Notes: a model not told the origin generated them from the sequence alone. A stretch of 64,000 nucleotides of DNA from Pseudomonas azotoformans (GCF_900103345.1 NZ_LT629702.1:4402001-4466000); one strand, 5' to 3'; counted from the first letter of the stretch, positions 10,507 to 20,180 are shown. Numbers and translations are program-made.

Positions 10507-11655
10507 TCAGCTCTGTGACGCAGCTTTGGGAAGGATGTCGTTGGCCACCATCTCGCCGAACGGGCTGACGTAGCCGGCGCTTTTCGGCAGCTCGGGACGC
10601 TCGATATCCAGGTGCGGAAACAGCAACTCGGCGACGCGATACGACTCTTCCAAGTGTGGATAACCGGAGAAAATAAACGTGTCGATACCCAGCGCGGCGT
10701 ATTCCTTGACGCGTTCCGCCACGGTGCGGCCATCGCCCACCAGCGCGGTGCCGGCACCACCGCGTACCAGGCCGACTCCCGCCCACAGGTTGGGGCTGAC
10801 TTCGAGGTTGTCGCGGTTGCCACCGTGCAGCGCCGCCATGCGTTGCTGGCCGACGGAATCAAAGCGTGCCAAAGACGCCTGGGCACGGGCGATGGTGTCG
10901 TCGTCCAGGTGGGAGATCAGTTTGTCGGCGGCCTTCCATGCTTCTTCGTTGGTTTCACGCACGATCACATGCAGGCGGATACCAAAGCGCACGGTACGCC
11001 CGAGCTTGGCGGCCTTGGCCCGTACCTGTTCGATTTTTTCCGCGACAGCGGCCGGTGGCTCGCCCCAAGTCAGCACCATTTCCACCTGCTCGGCTGCCAG
11101 GTCCTGGGCCGCTTCGGAGGAACCGCCGAAGTACAGCGGCGGACGCGGTTGCTGGATTGGCGGATAAAGCAGCTTGGCGCCTTTGACGCTGATGTGCTCG
11201 CCGTCGTAATCCACGGTCTCGCCCTCCAGCACACGCCGCCAGATGCGGGTGAATTCCACCGAGGCTTGATAACGCTCCTCATGGCTGAGGAACAGGCCAT
11301 CGCCGGCCAACTCTTCCGGATCACCGCCAGTCACCAGATTGAACAGCGCACGGCCACCGGACAGACGATCCAGGGTCGCGGCCTGACGCGCGGCCACCGT
11401 CGGGGAAATGATCCCGGGGCGCAGCGCGACCAGGAATTTCAAACGCTGGGTTACCGGGATCAGCGAAGCGGCCACCAGCCACGAGTCTTCGCAGGAGCGC
11501 CCGGTCGGGATCAGCACCCCACCGAAGCCCAGGCGGTCAGCGGCCTGGGCCACTTGTTGCAAATAACCGTGGTCAACGGCGCGAGCGCCTTCGGCGGTGC
11601 CAAGGTAGTGGCCGTCGCCGTGGGTAGGCAGGAACCAGAAAATATTGAGGCTCAT
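10507..11655 (-). CDS. ssuD: FMNH2-dependent alkanesulfonate monooxygenase
   Basis: A 382-residue flavin-dependent monooxygenase of the bacterial luciferase-like family. It uses reduced FMN and O2 to split the C-S bond of alkanesulfonates, giving an aldehyde and sulfite for growth when sulfate is scarce. The N-terminus [54 protein letters not shown] and the HPHLE-like [19 protein letters not shown] segment near the C-terminus are all SsuD features, and the length matches the family. Reduced flavin comes from SsuE, encoded at the head of the operon. Confidence 0.95.
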   Translation of the reverse strand: MSLNIFWFLPTHGDGHYLGTAEGARAVDHGYLQQVAQAADRLGFGGVLIPTGRSCEDSWLVAASLIPVTQRLKFLVALRPGIISPTVAARQAATLDRLSGGRALFNLVTGGDPEELAGDGLFLSHEERYQASVEFTRIWRRVLEGETVDYDGEHISVKGAKLLYPPIQQPRPPLYFGGSSEAAQDLAAEQVEMVLTWGEPPAAVAEKIEQVRAKAAKLGRTVRFGIRLHVIVRETNEEAWKAADKLISHLDDDTIARAQASLARFDSVGQQRMAALHGGNRDNLEVSPNLWAGVGLVRGGAGTALVGDGRTVAERVKEYAALGIDTFIFSGYPHLEESYRVAELLFPHLDIERPELPKSAGYVSPFGEMVANDILPKAASQS

Positions 11656-11680
11656 GGAGTTGTCTCCTGAAGAAGTCGGA

Positions 11681-12649
11681 TTACGGCGCTTTGGCCACGG
11701 CGGCGGGTGGCGTCCAGATCACGTCCTTGATGCTCAAGGGCTTGGGGATCAATTTGAGTTGGTAGAAGCTGTCGGCAATCTTCTGCTGGGCGGCGACCAC
11801 TGCCGGGGTCAGGAACAGCGCGCCGTAGCCCTGGCGCTTCACCGAGGTCAGGGTGATATCAGCCGGCAGGCCGAGCAGCGGCGCGACCTGTTCGGTGACT
11901 TCCTGGGGATTGGCCTTGGACCATTCGCCCACCGCACGCACTTCTTCCACCAGCGCCTTGATCACTTCCGGATGTTGTTCGGCGTAGGGCTTGGTCGCCA
12001 GGTAGAACTGATGGTTGTCGGCGATGCCGGTGCCGTCACGCAGGGTGCGGGCTTGCAGTTGTTTCTCGGCGGCGGCCTGGTACGGGTCCCAGATCACCCA
12101 TGCGTCCACGCTGCCACGCTCGAAAGCCGCACGCGCATCGGCGGGCGGCAGGAATACGGTTTGCACATCGGTGTATTTCAGGCCGGCGTCTTCCAGGGCG
12201 CGCACCAGCAGGTAGTGCACGTTGGAGCCTTTATTGAGCACGATTTTCTTGCCCTTGAGCTCGGCCACGGATTTGATCGACGAGTCTTTCGGCACCAGGA
12301 TCGCTTCACTGGTCGGCGCCGGTGGTTCGTAGGCCACGTAGAGCAGGTCGGCACCGGCAGCCTGGGCGAATACCGGCGGGGTTTCGCCGGTCACGCCGAA
12401 GTCGATGGAGCCGACATTCAGGCCTTCAAGCAGCTGGGGGCCGCCAGGGAACTCGGTCCATTGCACGTTGACGCCTTGGGCGGCCAGGCGTTTTTCCAGG
12501 GAGCCCTTGGCCTTGAGCAGCACCAGCGTGCCGTACTTCTGATAGCCGATCCGCAGGGTCTCGGCCGCTTGAGCTTGAACAATGGCGCCGAAGGACACAG
12601 CCGCAGCAAACAGTGCGACCAGACCACGACGCAAGATGACAGTGCGCAT
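11681..12649 (-). CDS. ssuA: Aliphatic sulfonate ABC transporter substrate-binding protein
   Basis: A 322-residue periplasmic binding protein. A signal peptide (about 1-28, ending in QAQA) is followed by [20 protein letters not shown] and [20 protein letters not shown], both typical of SsuA, and by [20 protein letters not shown]. It captures alkanesulfonates for the SsuBC importer. It lies between ssuE (96 bases upstream) and ssuD (25 bases downstream), giving the order ssuE-A-D-C-B-F. Confidence 0.94.
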   Translation of the reverse strand: MRTVILRRGLVALFAAAVSFGAIVQAQAAETLRIGYQKYGTLVLLKAKGSLEKRLAAQGVNVQWTEFPGGPQLLEGLNVGSIDFGVTGETPPVFAQAAGADLLYVAYEPPAPTSEAILVPKDSSIKSVAELKGKKIVLNKGSNVHYLLVRALEDAGLKYTDVQTVFLPPADARAAFERGSVDAWVIWDPYQAAAEKQLQARTLRDGTGIADNHQFYLATKPYAEQHPEVIKALVEEVRAVGEWSKANPQEVTEQVAPLLGLPADITLTSVKRQGYGALFLTPAVVAAQQKIADSFYQLKLIPKPLSIKDVIWTPPAAVAKAP

Positions 12650-12745
12650 GGCGCTCTCTCCAAAAATGCGATTAGGGGTTTTGGCTGCACCTGCTTGGCC
12701 GTTGGCGGCTGAGTAAGGTGAGTGTTTCTTTTATATCGGTGAGGC

Positions 12746-13339
12746 TCAGATGCTCCAGCGAGCACTCAACAGGCGTTCATTCAACACATGGGGGTCCAGC
12801 GGTTTCGGGCGACGGGCCATGGCGCCGTAAAGTGTTTCCAGGGCTTCGTGCAAACGCTGTTCGAGTACCGGCACCAATTGCGCCTGGGCACTGCCTTCGC
12901 CGTACGCGATCTGGCTGTCTTCGGCAAAGATGCCGTGGAGCAACTCCTGGGCTTTCAACGCCGACAGCACCGGCTTCAATGCGTAGTCCACCGCCAGCAT
13001 GTGGGCGATGCTGCCGCCGGTGGCCATCGGCAACACGATCTTGTGGGCCAGGGCGCGTTCGGGCAGCAGGTCCAGCACGGTCTTCAGCGCGCCGGAGAAC
13101 GAGGCCTTGTACACCGGCGTGGCGATCACCAGGCCATCGGCGTTGGCCACTTGCTGCAGCAGGTCGATGACCTTCGGGCTGTCGAAGCGTGCATGCAGCA
13201 GGTCTTCAGCCGGGAAGTCCCGTATCTGGTAACTCACCACTTCTACGCCTTTGTCTTGCAACCACTGACGGGTTTTATCCAGCAACACCCCGGAGCGGGA
13301 ACGCTGGCTGGGACTGCCTCCAAGTGTTACGACCAACAT
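12746..13339 (-). CDS. ssuE: NAD(P)H-dependent FMN reductase
   Basis: A 197-residue flavodoxin-fold FMN reductase supplying FMNH2 to SsuD. The FMN phosphate-binding loop [15 protein letters not shown] lies at the N-terminus, and [21 protein letters not shown] near residue 95 is a family hallmark. It is the first gene of the ssu operon. Upstream is an A/T-rich region with a TTTATTCTTTAAAT element (13450-13463) that may carry operon control. Confidence 0.94.
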   Translation of the reverse strand: MLVVTLGGSPSQRSRSGVLLDKTRQWLQDKGVEVVSYQIRDFPAEDLLHARFDSPKVIDLLQQVANADGLVIATPVYKASFSGALKTVLDLLPERALAHKIVLPMATGGSIAHMLAVDYALKPVLSALKAQELLHGIFAEDSQIAYGEGSAQAQLVPVLEQRLHEALETLYGAMARRPKPLDPHVLNERLLSARWSI

Positions 13340-13498
13340 GCAGGAATTCCTTGAGCAGGTGTCGGCGGTTCGCTGTGTGGCGATGGCGCCAAGATGGAAC
13401 AGACCTTATCAGCAGATTCATATATCTATAAATCTTATTTTTTCATTTGTTTATTCTTTAAATGCATATGAGAGATATCAAAATGCAGGCGAAAAAAA
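13340..13498. promoter_or_regulatory. A/T-rich ssu operon promoter region with ATTCTTT motif
   Basis: The stretch upstream of ssuE contains a strongly A/T-rich block at about 13405-13465, including TTTATTCTTTAAAT at 13450-13463. A near-identical TTTATTCTTTTTAAAT (read on the opposite strand) lies upstream of lsfA. By analogy with sulfur-starvation genes in Pseudomonas a CysB-type activator could bind here; that is inference. Confidence 0.45.
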
Positions 13499-13516
13499 AG
13501 GCCGTCGAAACGGCCT
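13491..13516 (-). terminator. Factor-independent terminator for lsfA transcript
   Basis: On the minus strand a seven-base stem (AGGCCGT/ACGGCCT) with a TTCG tetraloop is followed by eight T residues. It lies downstream of lsfA, beyond a REPIN, and ahead of the ssuE promoter region. Confidence 0.85.
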
Positions 13517-13554
13517 GAAAACCCCTGCTATGTGAGACTTGAAATACGGACACC

Positions 13555-13643
13555 TGTGGGAGCGGGCTTGCTCGCGAATGCACACTTTCAGTTGATGCAT
13601 CGTTTCATGACACACCGCTTTCGCGAGCAAGCCCGCTCCCACA
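13555..13643. repeat. REPIN, TGTGGGAGCGGGCTTGCTCGCGA class
   Basis: Two perfect 24-base inverted arms (13555-13578, 13620-13643) around 41 bases, directly after the lsfA stop codon. Confidence 0.9.
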
Positions 13644-13655
13644 TTAGGTCCTGCG

Positions 13656-14294
13656 TTAGCGATTAGGCTGTGGTGTGAGGCGCAGGTACGGCTTCACCGC
13701 GCGATAACCCTTCGGAAAGCGCTTCTTGATCTCTTCCTCATCCTTGAGCGACGGCACGATCACCACCTCATCACCGTCCTGCCAGTTGGCGGGTGTGGCG
13801 ACCTTGTGGTTGTCGGTCAGCTGCAACGAGTCGATGACCCGCAGGATTTCGTGGAAGTTGCGCCCGGTGCTGGCCGGGTAGGTGATGGTCAGGCGAATTT
13901 TCTTGTTCGGGTCGATCACGAACAAGGACCGCACGGTGAGGGTGTCACTGGCATTGGGGTGGATCAGGTCGTACAGGTCGGACACTTTGCGATCGGCGTC
14001 GGCCAGGATCGGGAAGTTGACGACCGTGTTCTGGGTTTCGTTGATGTCTTCGATCCACTTATGGTGCGAGTCCACCGGGTCGACCGACAGGGCGATGGCC
14101 TTGACGCCACGTTGGGCGAATTCGTCCTTGAGCTTGGCGGTGAAGCCCAGCTCGGTGGTGCACACTGGCGTGAAGTCCGCCGGGTGAGAAAACAACACAC
14201 CCCAGCTATCGCCCAGCCATTCGTGGAAACGAATCGTGCCGGCGCTGGAATCCTGTTCGAAGTCGGGGGCGATATCGCCCAGTCTTAGGCTCAT
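13656..14294 (-). CDS. lsfA: 1-Cys peroxiredoxin (LsfA)
   Basis: A 212-residue peroxiredoxin of the Prx6 (1-Cys) group that reduces hydrogen peroxide or organic peroxides in the cytoplasm. The catalytic motif HPADFTPVCTTELG places the peroxidatic cysteine at residue 45; there is no other cysteine in the protein, so no resolving cysteine, as expected for 1-Cys enzymes. In Pseudomonas LsfA was first described as a protein induced by sulfate limitation, which fits its place between the ssu operon and a TauA-like gene. The upstream region holds the A/T-rich ATTCTTT element shared with the ssu promoter. Confidence 0.93.
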   Translation of the reverse strand: MSLRLGDIAPDFEQDSSAGTIRFHEWLGDSWGVLFSHPADFTPVCTTELGFTAKLKDEFAQRGVKAIALSVDPVDSHHKWIEDINETQNTVVNFPILADADRKVSDLYDLIHPNASDTLTVRSLFVIDPNKKIRLTITYPASTGRNFHEILRVIDSLQLTDNHKVATPANWQDGDEVVIVPSLKDEEEIKKRFPKGYRAVKPYLRLTPQPNR

Positions 14295-14528
14295 GGTGTG
14301 GCTCCTGGTGAGTACTTATGGAGCCCACTGTGCATGGATTTTGGATGATTTAAAAAGAATAAATATCGATTTATCTAGACGATAAATGAATATTAAAAAT
14401 CTGTTCATTGGACGCGGGGGCAGACGAGGAGCAACATCGTTTTCAAGGTTCGAGAAGGCCTTGAGACGCTGTACAAAGAGGGGTCAGGAAGGGCCTGCGG
14501 GGGTTTGGCCCGACTTCAAAGCAAGACA
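14295..14528. promoter_or_regulatory. lsfA upstream region with ATTCTTT-type motif
   Basis: An A/T-rich segment at about 14338-14402 precedes lsfA. It includes ATTTAAAAAGAATAAA (14348-14363), which on the other strand reads as the ATTCTTT motif found upstream of ssuE. No gene is evident in the remainder. Confidence 0.4.
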
Positions 14529-14555
14529 CCCTGCCCGGTGTTGCACCGGGCAGGG
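14529..14555 (-). terminator. Hairpin downstream of the OprD-family porin gene
   Basis: A perfect 12-base GC-rich stem (CCCTGCCCGGTG/CACCGGGCAGGG) with a three-base loop about 30 bases after the stop codon. The T-run on the minus strand is broken (TGTCTTGCTTTG), so termination may be only partly intrinsic. Confidence 0.7.
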
Positions 14556-14584
14556 CTTTACAGGCTTACAACAGCGTCACGCTA

Positions 14585-15949
14585 CTAGAACAGTGGCAGC
14601 GAGTAGCTGACGATCAGGCGGTTTTCGTCTTGGTCACGTACGCCGGCCAGGTCGGTACGCCACATGGCGTTCTTCCAGGCAACACCCAGGTTCTTCAGCG
14701 GACCTTCCGGGATAACGTAGGCAACAGTGATGTCACGCTCCCACTCGGATTGGCCAGTGGTTTCGGTACGAGCATTGGTGTTGGCGATAGTATCGATGTT
14801 GCTACCCTTGAGATACACAACACCGGCTGTCAGGCCAGGCACACCAACCTTGGCGAAGTCGTAGGCGTAGCGAGCTTGCCAGGTACGCTCGCCGGCACGG
14901 GCGAACTTCTGGATTTGCATGTCGGTGGTCAGGTAAGCCGACGAACCGTCGCCCTGGTTCAACCAAGGGAAGTCGCTGCTGCCGTTGCTCGCCTGGTAGC
15001 CGCCACCAAAGGTGTGACCTGCAACGGTGTACAGGAACAAACCGCTGTACAGGTTGTTATCAACCTTGCCTTTACCCGCGCGGAAACCGTTGTAGTTACC
15101 GTTGCTGAAGTAAGCGGAATCGTGACCGTTGGCACCGTCGTCGGAGCTGTTGAAGTAACGCAGGTCAGACTTCAATACGCCCGGGCCGATCGACCAGTTG
15201 TGGGTCAGACCGAGGAAGTGTTGCTTGTAGAAGTCTTCCAGGTTGCCGTAGTAGTACTGGGCAGTCAGGTCTTTGGTCAGCTTGTAGTCACCACCGGCGT
15301 AGTAGAACTTGTTGCTGAACTTGCCGGCATTGTAGTTGGAGCTACCGTTGGCACCGCCGATCGACAGGTTTTCATTGTTGCTGGAGTTACGGCCCTTGGC
15401 CTTCTCCACCTGACCGGCAACCAGGGTTAAATCTTTGATGTCGTTGGTAGTGATCTGGCCACCTTGGAAGGTTTGCGGCAACAGACGACCATCGTTGGTC
15501 ACGATAACTGGCAGCTTAGGCTGCAAGGTGCCCAGCTTCAGTTCGGTTTGCGAGATCTTGACCTTGCCGGTTACGCCCAGGCTGGCGTAATCGTTGACAG
15601 CTTTGTTGCCGTCGCTTGGGAACACGGTGCCGCCGGAAGCGGTGCCACTGTAGTTACCATGGTTTTCGCGGCTCGAATCCAGGCGCACGCCGTACAGGCC
15701 GATGGCGTCGACGCCGAACTGGACAGTCCCTTGGGTGTAGCCCGAAATGAAACGCAGGTCAAAGCCTTGACCCCATTCAGCATTCTTGCTGCGAGTGGTG
15801 GTGCCTGGAGCGCCATCACGGTTATCCGTGTTGATGTAGAAGTTACGCAGCCCCAGTGTTGCCTTACTGTCTTCGATGAAACCGGCGGAGTTTGCCTGCT
15901 GGGCAATCGCAGCCAAAGCTACGGCCAACGCCAATGTTGACTTCTTCAT
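14585..15949 (-). CDS. OprD-family outer-membrane porin
   Basis: A 454-residue substrate-specific porin of the Pseudomonas OprD family. The signal peptide (about 1-22, ending NSA) is followed by GFIEDSKATLGLRNFYINTD, and the protein ends ENRLIVSYSLPLF with the terminal aromatic residue needed for outer-membrane assembly. Alternating Gly/Tyr/Asn-rich strands and NEWERD-like SEWERDITVAYVI are typical. OprD porins pass small carboxylates, amino acids or aromatics; the substrate here is unknown. It lies in a sulfur-scavenging block and diverges from a TauA-like gene, so a sulfonate or organosulfur compound is a reasonable guess. Confidence 0.9.
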   Translation of the reverse strand: MKKSTLALAVALAAIAQQANSAGFIEDSKATLGLRNFYINTDNRDGAPGTTTRSKNAEWGQGFDLRFISGYTQGTVQFGVDAIGLYGVRLDSSRENHGNYSGTASGGTVFPSDGNKAVNDYASLGVTGKVKISQTELKLGTLQPKLPVIVTNDGRLLPQTFQGGQITTNDIKDLTLVAGQVEKAKGRNSSNNENLSIGGANGSSNYNAGKFSNKFYYAGGDYKLTKDLTAQYYYGNLEDFYKQHFLGLTHNWSIGPGVLKSDLRYFNSSDDGANGHDSAYFSNGNYNGFRAGKGKVDNNLYSGLFLYTVAGHTFGGGYQASNGSSDFPWLNQGDGSSAYLTTDMQIQKFARAGERTWQARYAYDFAKVGVPGLTAGVVYLKGSNIDTIANTNARTETTGQSEWERDITVAYVIPEGPLKNLGVAWKNAMWRTDLAGVRDQDENRLIVSYSLPLF

Positions 15950-16319
15950 GTACCGCTCCTCTCATTTCTAATTTTTGTATTTCTTTGGTCTCGGGTCTGA
16001 CGCCCTCGATCCACAGATGCGCGATTAGCGCCAGATAGTGACTACCAAGTCAATCGTAACCTTGTGTGTCTACTACCTTCGTCTAAGCGCAGTTGATTTG
16101 GTCCCTGCAGGGTAATGAGTTTTTCATACACCCAAAAAGAATTGTTTCATTCTTTTTCATACGATTCAGGAATAAGCCTTTTCATGATGCGGACCCGACA
16201 GGGTAGACGATCCACTCCATAAGCTAATGCCTAAAAGGTATTTGTTAGCGCTTTTTTAGATCGATTAGTGTGGCCGTACGGTTGCATACGTCACCCACGA
16301 TCAAAAAGGCGACGCCATC
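15950..16319. promoter_or_regulatory. Divergent porin / TauA-like promoter region with perfect inverted repeat
   Basis: This 370-base region between divergent genes contains a perfect nine-base inverted repeat, AAAAAGAAT (16134-16142) and ATTCTTTTT (16149-16157), around six bases. It lies about 185 bases from the porin start and 163 bases from the other. The half-site resembles the elements upstream of ssuE and lsfA. No gene is seen in the region. Confidence 0.5.
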
Positions 16320-17306
16320 ATGGCCAAACGCACATCCTCCCGTCAATTTGTTACAGTTTTTGTGTCACTAATACTTTCTTTTGGTGTCAAAGCCGCCGAT
16401 TTGACCATCGGCTACCAAACCGGCATCGATCCCAGCAAAGTCCCACAGGCCGACGGCCTCTATGAGAAGGCCATTGGCGAGAAAATTGCTTGGCGCCGCT
16501 TCAACAGTGGGCCGGAAGTGGTCACCGCTATCGCGTCTGGCGATGTGCAAATCGGCAACCTCGGCTCTAGCCCGCTTGCCGCGGCGGCTTCACGGAATCT
16601 ACCCATCGTTGCGTTCATCGTATCGGCCCAGATCAATACTTCTGAAGCATTGGTGGTGCGTAACGGCAGCCACATTGACGCACCCCGGGACCTGATCGGC
16701 AAAACCATCGCCACGCCGTTTGTCTCAACCTCTCATTACAGCCTGCTCGGTGCACTGAAGCACTGGGGCCTGGATACGAAACAAGTCAAAGTCGTCAACC
16801 TGCAACCGGCCGAGATTGCCGCCGCGTGGAAACGTGGCGATATCGACGGGGCCTTCGTGTGGTCACCCGCCCTGGGAGAAATCCGCAAGACCGGCAAGAC
16901 CCTGACAGACGCGGCCCAGGTGGGTCAGTGGGGGGCACCGACGTTTGAGGTGTGGGTAGCGCGCAAGGATTTTGCGGAAAAACATCCTGACGTAGTGGCC
17001 AAGTTTGCCAAGGTCACGCTGGATGCGTTTGCCGAGTATACGGCGCATAAAGACGGCTGGACCGTGGATTCGGAGCCGGTGCAGAAAATCGCGAAACTGA
17101 CAGGTTCAAATGCTGCGGACATTCCTGAGCTGCTGGCCGGCACGACATTCCCGGATGCCCAGGCGCAGCAAACCGACGCATTGCTTAAAGGCGGCACGGC
17201 GAAGGCGATTGGGGAAACAGCGAAGTTCTTGAAGGAACAGGGAAAGGTTGAAGCAGTGTTGCCGGACTACTCGGCTTTCGTGTCCGACAAATTTATCAGT
17301 CCGTGA
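16320..17306 (+). CDS. TauA-like sulfonate ABC transporter substrate-binding protein, orphan
   Basis: A 328-residue periplasmic binding protein of the taurine/sulfonate class. After a signal peptide (about 1-25, ending VKA) come LTIGYQTGIDPSKVPQADG, WRRFNSGPEVVTAIASGDVQ and IGNLGSSPLAAAASR, all TauA-like. In most genomes tauA is followed by tauB, tauC and tauD; here the next gene is argA on the other strand, so no permease or ATPase is linked. It may feed a transporter encoded elsewhere, possibly SsuBC close by. It diverges from the OprD-family porin and may share control with it. Confidence 0.87.
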   Translation: MAKRTSSRQFVTVFVSLILSFGVKAADLTIGYQTGIDPSKVPQADGLYEKAIGEKIAWRRFNSGPEVVTAIASGDVQIGNLGSSPLAAAASRNLPIVAFIVSAQINTSEALVVRNGSHIDAPRDLIGKTIATPFVSTSHYSLLGALKHWGLDTKQVKVVNLQPAEIAAAWKRGDIDGAFVWSPALGEIRKTGKTLTDAAQVGQWGAPTFEVWVARKDFAEKHPDVVAKFAKVTLDAFAEYTAHKDGWTVDSEPVQKIAKLTGSNAADIPELLAGTTFPDAQAQQTDALLKGGTAKAIGETAKFLKEQGKVEAVLPDYSAFVSDKFISP

Positions 17307-17315
17307 ACTGATCCA

Positions 17316-17404
17316 TGTGGGAGCGGGCTTGCTCGCGAAAGCGGAGTGTCAGTTACTGACCCTGTTTCTGATGCACCGCATTCGCGAGCAAGCCCGCTCC
17401 CACA
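17316..17404. repeat. REPIN, TGTGGGAGCGGGCTTGCTCGCGA class
   Basis: Perfect 24-base inverted arms (17316-17339, 17381-17404) in the convergent gap between the TauA-like gene and argA. Confidence 0.9.
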
Positions 17405-17436
17405 TTGTTTGACCTGAGTCGTTGCCGAAACCGGGG

Positions 17437-18738
17437 TTACAGGGCCTTTTCGAAGATCTTGGAGTTGCGCTGATAGTTGTACAGGGACGCTCGCGCCGAC
17501 GGCAGGCGGTCCACACTGCTCGGCACAAACCCGCGCTCACGGAACCAGTGGGCGGTGCGGGTGGTGAGGACAAACAAGGTCTTCAACCCCTGCGCCCGGG
17601 CACGGGCCTGGATGCGCTCCAGCAACACATCACCACGTGCGCCATGACGGTACTCCGGGTTCACCGCCAGGCAGGCCAGCTCGCCCGCGTCCGAATCAGC
17701 GATCTGATACAGCGCCGCACACGCGATGATCATGCCTTCGCGCTCCACCACGCTGAACTGCTCGATCTCACGCTCCAGCACTTCCCGCGAACGGCGTACC
17801 AGGATGCCCTGCTCTTCCAGCGGGCTGATCAGGTCAAGCAAACCGCCGACATCCTCAATCGCCGCTTCGCGCACCTGCTCGAATTGCTCCTGGGCCACCA
17901 GCGTACCGCCGCCGTCCCGGGTGAACAGCTCGGTGAGCAAAGCGCCGTCTTCGGCATAGCTGACGATATGACTGCGCCCGACCCCACCCCGGCAAGCTTC
18001 GGCGGCGGCATCAAGCAACTCGGCCTGGTAGTTGGTTTTGCCCAGGCGTTGCAGGTGAGCCGGCACTTGCTGCGGGCGCAGCTCGCGTACCAGGCGGCCA
18101 TTTTCATCGATCAGGCCCATATCGGCGCCAAACAGCAGCAGCTTGTCAGCGCCCAGGTCGATGGCGGCGCGGGTCGCAACGTCTTCGCAGGCCAGGTTGA
18201 AGATCTCGCCGGTGGGCGAATACCCCAGCGGCGACAACAGCACGATGGAGCGCTCGTCCAGCAGGCGGTTGATACCCTTGCGGTCGACGCGGCGCACTTC
18301 GCCAGTGTGGTGGAAGTCCACGCCTTCCAATACGCCGATCGGACGTGCCGTCACCAGGTTGCCACTGGCCACGCGCAGGCGCGAGCCCTGCATCGGCGAC
18401 GAGGCCATGTCCATCGACAAGCGCGCCTCGATGGCGATACGCAGGTGGCCGACCGCGTCGATCACACACTCCAGCGTTGCAGCATCGGTGATGCGCAAGC
18501 CTTCGTGGTAAGCCGGGGTCAGGCCACGCGCTTCAAGGCGCGCTTCGATCTGCGGGCGCGAACCGTGCACCAGCACCAGTCGCACACCGAGGCTGTGCAG
18601 CAGCACCAGGTCGTGGACGATATTGCCGAAGTTGGGATGCTCCACACCGTCGCCGGGCAGCATGACCACAAAGGTGCAGTCGCGGTGGGCGTTGATGTAG
18701 GGGGACGCGTGACGAAGCCAGTTAACGTAGTCGGGCAT
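17437..18738 (-). CDS. argA: N-acetylglutamate synthase
   Basis: A 433-residue enzyme that acetylates glutamate with acetyl-CoA, the first step of arginine synthesis. The N-terminal two thirds form an amino-acid-kinase-like regulatory domain (LVLVHGSRPQIEARLEARG, then VLLSPLGYSPTGEIFNLACE), where arginine feedback acts in this family. The C-terminal 140 residues are a GNAT acetyltransferase, with AELACLAVNPEYRHGARGD in the acetyl-CoA binding region. Length and architecture match the classical ArgA. It lies 135 bases downstream of argE on the same strand. Confidence 0.93.
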   Translation of the reverse strand: MPDYVNWLRHASPYINAHRDCTFVVMLPGDGVEHPNFGNIVHDLVLLHSLGVRLVLVHGSRPQIEARLEARGLTPAYHEGLRITDAATLECVIDAVGHLRIAIEARLSMDMASSPMQGSRLRVASGNLVTARPIGVLEGVDFHHTGEVRRVDRKGINRLLDERSIVLLSPLGYSPTGEIFNLACEDVATRAAIDLGADKLLLFGADMGLIDENGRLVRELRPQQVPAHLQRLGKTNYQAELLDAAAEACRGGVGRSHIVSYAEDGALLTELFTRDGGGTLVAQEQFEQVREAAIEDVGGLLDLISPLEEQGILVRRSREVLEREIEQFSVVEREGMIIACAALYQIADSDAGELACLAVNPEYRHGARGDVLLERIQARARAQGLKTLFVLTTRTAHWFRERGFVPSSVDRLPSARASLYNYQRNSKIFEKAL

Positions 18739-18873
18739 AGAACCTGGGCCTGTAATAAAAAGCAGCCGAAAAAGGATGAATCGTGAAAGCGCACGGCGGG
18801 CTGATGGTTATCGTCGGAACAGGCTTGGCGACACGCTCACTCTCCTTCTATGTACGAACAGGCAGGGGTTAAT

Positions 18874-20022
18874 TTATGCAGGTTTCAGGCAGTAATGTTC
18901 GATCAGTTCCCGCAATAGACGCACTGTAGGCGTCAAGCGTGACATTTCGAGGTATTCGCCCGGCTGGTGCGCGCAAGCGATGTCGCCGGGGCCAAGTACC
19001 AGGGTTTCACAACCAAGGCGCTGAAGATAAGGCGCTTCGGTGCCGAACGCTACTGCTTCGGCACGATGGCCGGTCAATCGTTCCGCCACCCGCACCAGTT
19101 CGGCGTCTTCCGGTTGCTCGAAGGGCGGTACCTCGGGGAACAGCGGCGCGTAGTCAATCTTGACCTGATGGCGCTCGGCCAACGGCTGGAGCTTCTGGCG
19201 GATGGCGTCGCGCAGCACCTGGGGGTCCATGCCCGGCAGTGGGCGCAGGTCGAACTCCAGGGAACACTGGCCGCAGATGCGGTTGGGGTTGTCGCCGCCG
19301 TGGATGCAACCGAAGTTCAGGGTGGGCTGCGGCACGCTGAATTGCGGGTTGCGGTACTCGCGCTGCCAGGCCAGGCGCAGGCCGCGCAGTTCGCCGATGG
19401 CGTCGTGCATGGCTTCGAGGGCACTGTGGCCCAGGCTCGGATCCGACGAATGGCCGCTCTGGCCAAGAATATCGATGCGCTCCATCATCACGCCTTTGTG
19501 CAGGCGAATCGGCTTGAGGCCGGTCGGCTCGCCGATCACCGCTGCGCGCCCCAGCGGGCGGCCTGCTTCGGCCAGTGCGCGGGCGCCGGACATGGAGCTT
19601 TCCTCGTCGCAGGTGGCGAGGATCAACAGCGGCTGCTTGAAGGGCTGATCCAGCAGCGGCAGCACCGCCTCGATGGCCAATGCGAAAAAGCCCTTCATGT
19701 CGCAACTGCCCAGTCCGACCCAGCGGCCGTCAACTTCCGTCAGCTTGAGCGGATCGGTCTTCCACAATGCGGCGTCGTAGGGGACGGTATCGCTATGCCC
19801 CGCCAGCACCAGGCCACCAGGGCCGCTGCCAAAGCTGGCCAACAGGTTGAACTTGCCGGGGCTGACTGGCTGGATGTCGATGGCGAAACCCAAGTCCCCC
19901 AGCCATCCAGCGAGCAAGTCGATCACCGGGCGGTTGGTCTGGTCGAGAGACGCCTGGGTGCAGCTCACGGATGGCGCAGCAATCAGCGCGGCAAACTGCT
20001 CTTTCATGGACGGTAACGGCAT
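18874..20022 (-). CDS. argE: Acetylornithine deacetylase
   Basis: A 382-residue M20-family zinc hydrolase that removes the acetyl group from N-acetylornithine. Zinc-site motifs are LVLAGHSDTVPYD, GLGSCDMKGFFAL and ATCDEESSMSGARAL; the last metal ligand lies in ACAHQPGEYLEM near the C-terminus. The ATG at 20020-20022 is chosen because AGAGG lies six bases upstream; the open frame continues another 39 codons upstream without family similarity. It probably shares a transcript with argA downstream and diverges from the CYTH-CHAD gene. Confidence 0.92.
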   Translation of the reverse strand: MPLPSMKEQFAALIAAPSVSCTQASLDQTNRPVIDLLAGWLGDLGFAIDIQPVSPGKFNLLASFGSGPGGLVLAGHSDTVPYDAALWKTDPLKLTEVDGRWVGLGSCDMKGFFALAIEAVLPLLDQPFKQPLLILATCDEESSMSGARALAEAGRPLGRAAVIGEPTGLKPIRLHKGVMMERIDILGQSGHSSDPSLGHSALEAMHDAIGELRGLRLAWQREYRNPQFSVPQPTLNFGCIHGGDNPNRICGQCSLEFDLRPLPGMDPQVLRDAIRQKLQPLAERHQVKIDYAPLFPEVPPFEQPEDAELVRVAERLTGHRAEAVAFGTEAPYLQRLGCETLVLGPGDIACAHQPGEYLEMSRLTPTVRLLRELIEHYCLKPA

Positions 20023-20180
20023 GCTCGGCCTCTCGACTTCCCGGATGAACCTCACTATAGAGCCATCTGCACGACACAATAAACCGTTGCGGCACGTTGC
20101 CGGGCTCAGTCCTGTACACTGCACGACCTTGGCAGCCACTCTTTTCCCCGGCTGCGCTCCCGATCCTGGATGTTCCGGCC

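Noticed and set aside
14386..14610. 74-codon plus-strand frame between lsfA and the porin gene
   Set aside because: Its end overlaps the porin terminator and 3' end; the translation is basic and unlike a real small protein.
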